From positions 1 to 14,315 of the forward strand of contig JAGCJD010000178.1 in NCBI GenBank assembly GCA_017648425.1: DNA of 14,315 bases, read 5' to 3'. The stretch is from Clostridia bacterium (GTDB taxonomy: Bacteria > Bacillota > Clostridia > Oscillospirales > CAG-272). Both the position numbers and the translations under genes were made by a program. The notes below the pieces were generated by a model. The model saw only the letters and a program-made list of their open reading frames with translations, ran no database searches and was not told the origin of the DNA. Below are positions 13,870 through 14,315 of this stretch, in pieces; the first letter of the stretch is position 1; every line of letters starts with the position of its first letter.

Positions 13870-14315
13870 ATGAAAAATTATATTGTGTCTAAGGAGCGTT
13901 TTGACTCTGATCTATCCAAAAAAATAATTTATCAAATAGTTTTCAAAATGTTTACTGTTGAGGGAACTATTAAGGCTGCTACTGAAAAATTAAAGCACGT
14001 GGCGGATATAGGTATTGATATAATATATTTATCTCCCTTTTTTGAGGCAGATGATGATATGGATAGAAGTGCATGGAGCGAAAGGCAAATAAGGTCGGGA
14101 ATGAATAACCCTAAAAATCCTTACAGAATATCAGATTATTTTAAGATCGATCCCGAATATGGTGATGAATCCGATCTTGAAGAATTTGTAAAAACAGCTC
14201 ACGGATTAGGCTTGAAGGTTATATTTGACCTTGTATATATGCATTGCGGTCCCGGTAAGTTTGTAAGGGAGCACCCGACATTTGTTCAACGTGATGAAAA
14301 TGGAAATATTATTTC
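13870..14315 (+). CDS. GH13 alpha-amylase family glycosidase, N-terminal part (partial, 148 codons in window)
   Basis: The frame is open from the ATG at 13870 to the right edge of the window. It shows the first barrel strands of a GH13 catalytic domain: KKIIYQIVFKMFT (beta1), VADIGIDIIYLSPFFEA (beta2), then NPYRISDYFKIDPEYG. A helix FVKTAHGLGLKVIFDL follows, ending in region I, DLVYMHCGP. The Asp and His of region I (normally DxxxNH) are present, but the Asn position is Met. The catalytic nucleophile and acid lie beyond the window. There is no signal peptide, so a cytoplasmic maltodextrin/alpha-glucoside hydrolase is likely. AGGAG lies 6 nt upstream of the start and a promoter is visible. The sequence EHPTFVQRDENGNI is typical of the loop after region I. 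The specific activity cannot be decided from this part. Confidence 0.88.
   Translation, partial: MKNYIVSKERFDSDLSKKIIYQIVFKMFTVEGTIKAATEKLKHVADIGIDIIYLSPFFEADDDMDRSAWSERQIRSGMNNPKNPYRISDYFKIDPEYGDESDLEEFVKTAHGLGLKVIFDLVYMHCGPGKFVREHPTFVQRDENGNII

Noticed and set aside
1..14315. CRISPR array, tRNA or rRNA genes, insertion sequences, phage genes
   Set aside because: No regularly spaced repeats, tRNA-like cloverleaf, rRNA sequence, transposase or phage structural motif was found on either strand.

Overview
The window looks like the chromosome of a low-GC Gram-positive Clostridia bacterium, probably a gut-type Oscillospirales/Lachnospirales relative. The signs are AT-rich DNA, AGGAG-type ribosome binding sites, consensus sigma-A promoters, a Pr6Pr membrane protein, a TIGR02172-like phosphotransferase and carbohydrate-active enzymes. 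All assignments come from reading motifs; no database search was possible.

Layout. (1) 1-154, minus strand: the N-terminus of a membrane-anchored protein, probably a phosphodiester glycosidase, running off the left edge. (2) 228-3410: an envelope glycosylation operon behind a perfect TTGACA-17-TATAAT promoter. It encodes a GtrA-family membrane protein, a GT-C integral membrane glycosyltransferase and a DPM/GtrB-type GT2 enzyme, with overlapping reading frames, and ends at a long palindromic terminator. (3) 3292-5717: a looser region with a Pr6Pr membrane protein, a small four-helix membrane protein, a broken GNAT acetyltransferase that has lost its central acetyl-CoA-binding part, and a small charged protein. 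(4) 5907-12349: a tightly packed six-gene signalling operon. It encodes an unknown C-terminally anchored protein; a 944-residue sensor with a LytS-type membrane domain, an extracellular region, HAMP, a SpoIIE/RsbU-type PP2C phosphatase and an RsbW-like kinase domain; a stand-alone STAS antagonist; a small alarmone-hydrolase-like HD protein; a STAS domain fused to an aminoglycoside-phosphotransferase-like kinase; and a flavodoxin-fold oxidoreductase. (5) 12418-14315: a GH28-like beta-helix gene with its own promoter and inverted-repeat operator candidate, a strong terminator, and the start of a GH13 alpha-amylase-family gene running off the right edge.

The most interesting part is the 5907-12349 operon. 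It has all the parts of a partner-switching module (phosphatase, kinase and two STAS proteins), but phosphatase and kinase share one polypeptide and no sigma factor gene is present. One STAS domain is instead fused to a small-molecule-type kinase, and a predicted (p)ppGpp hydrolase is co-translated. This suggests, as inference only, a membrane-sensed partner switch whose output is a STAS-controlled kinase and/or alarmone turnover rather than a sigma factor.
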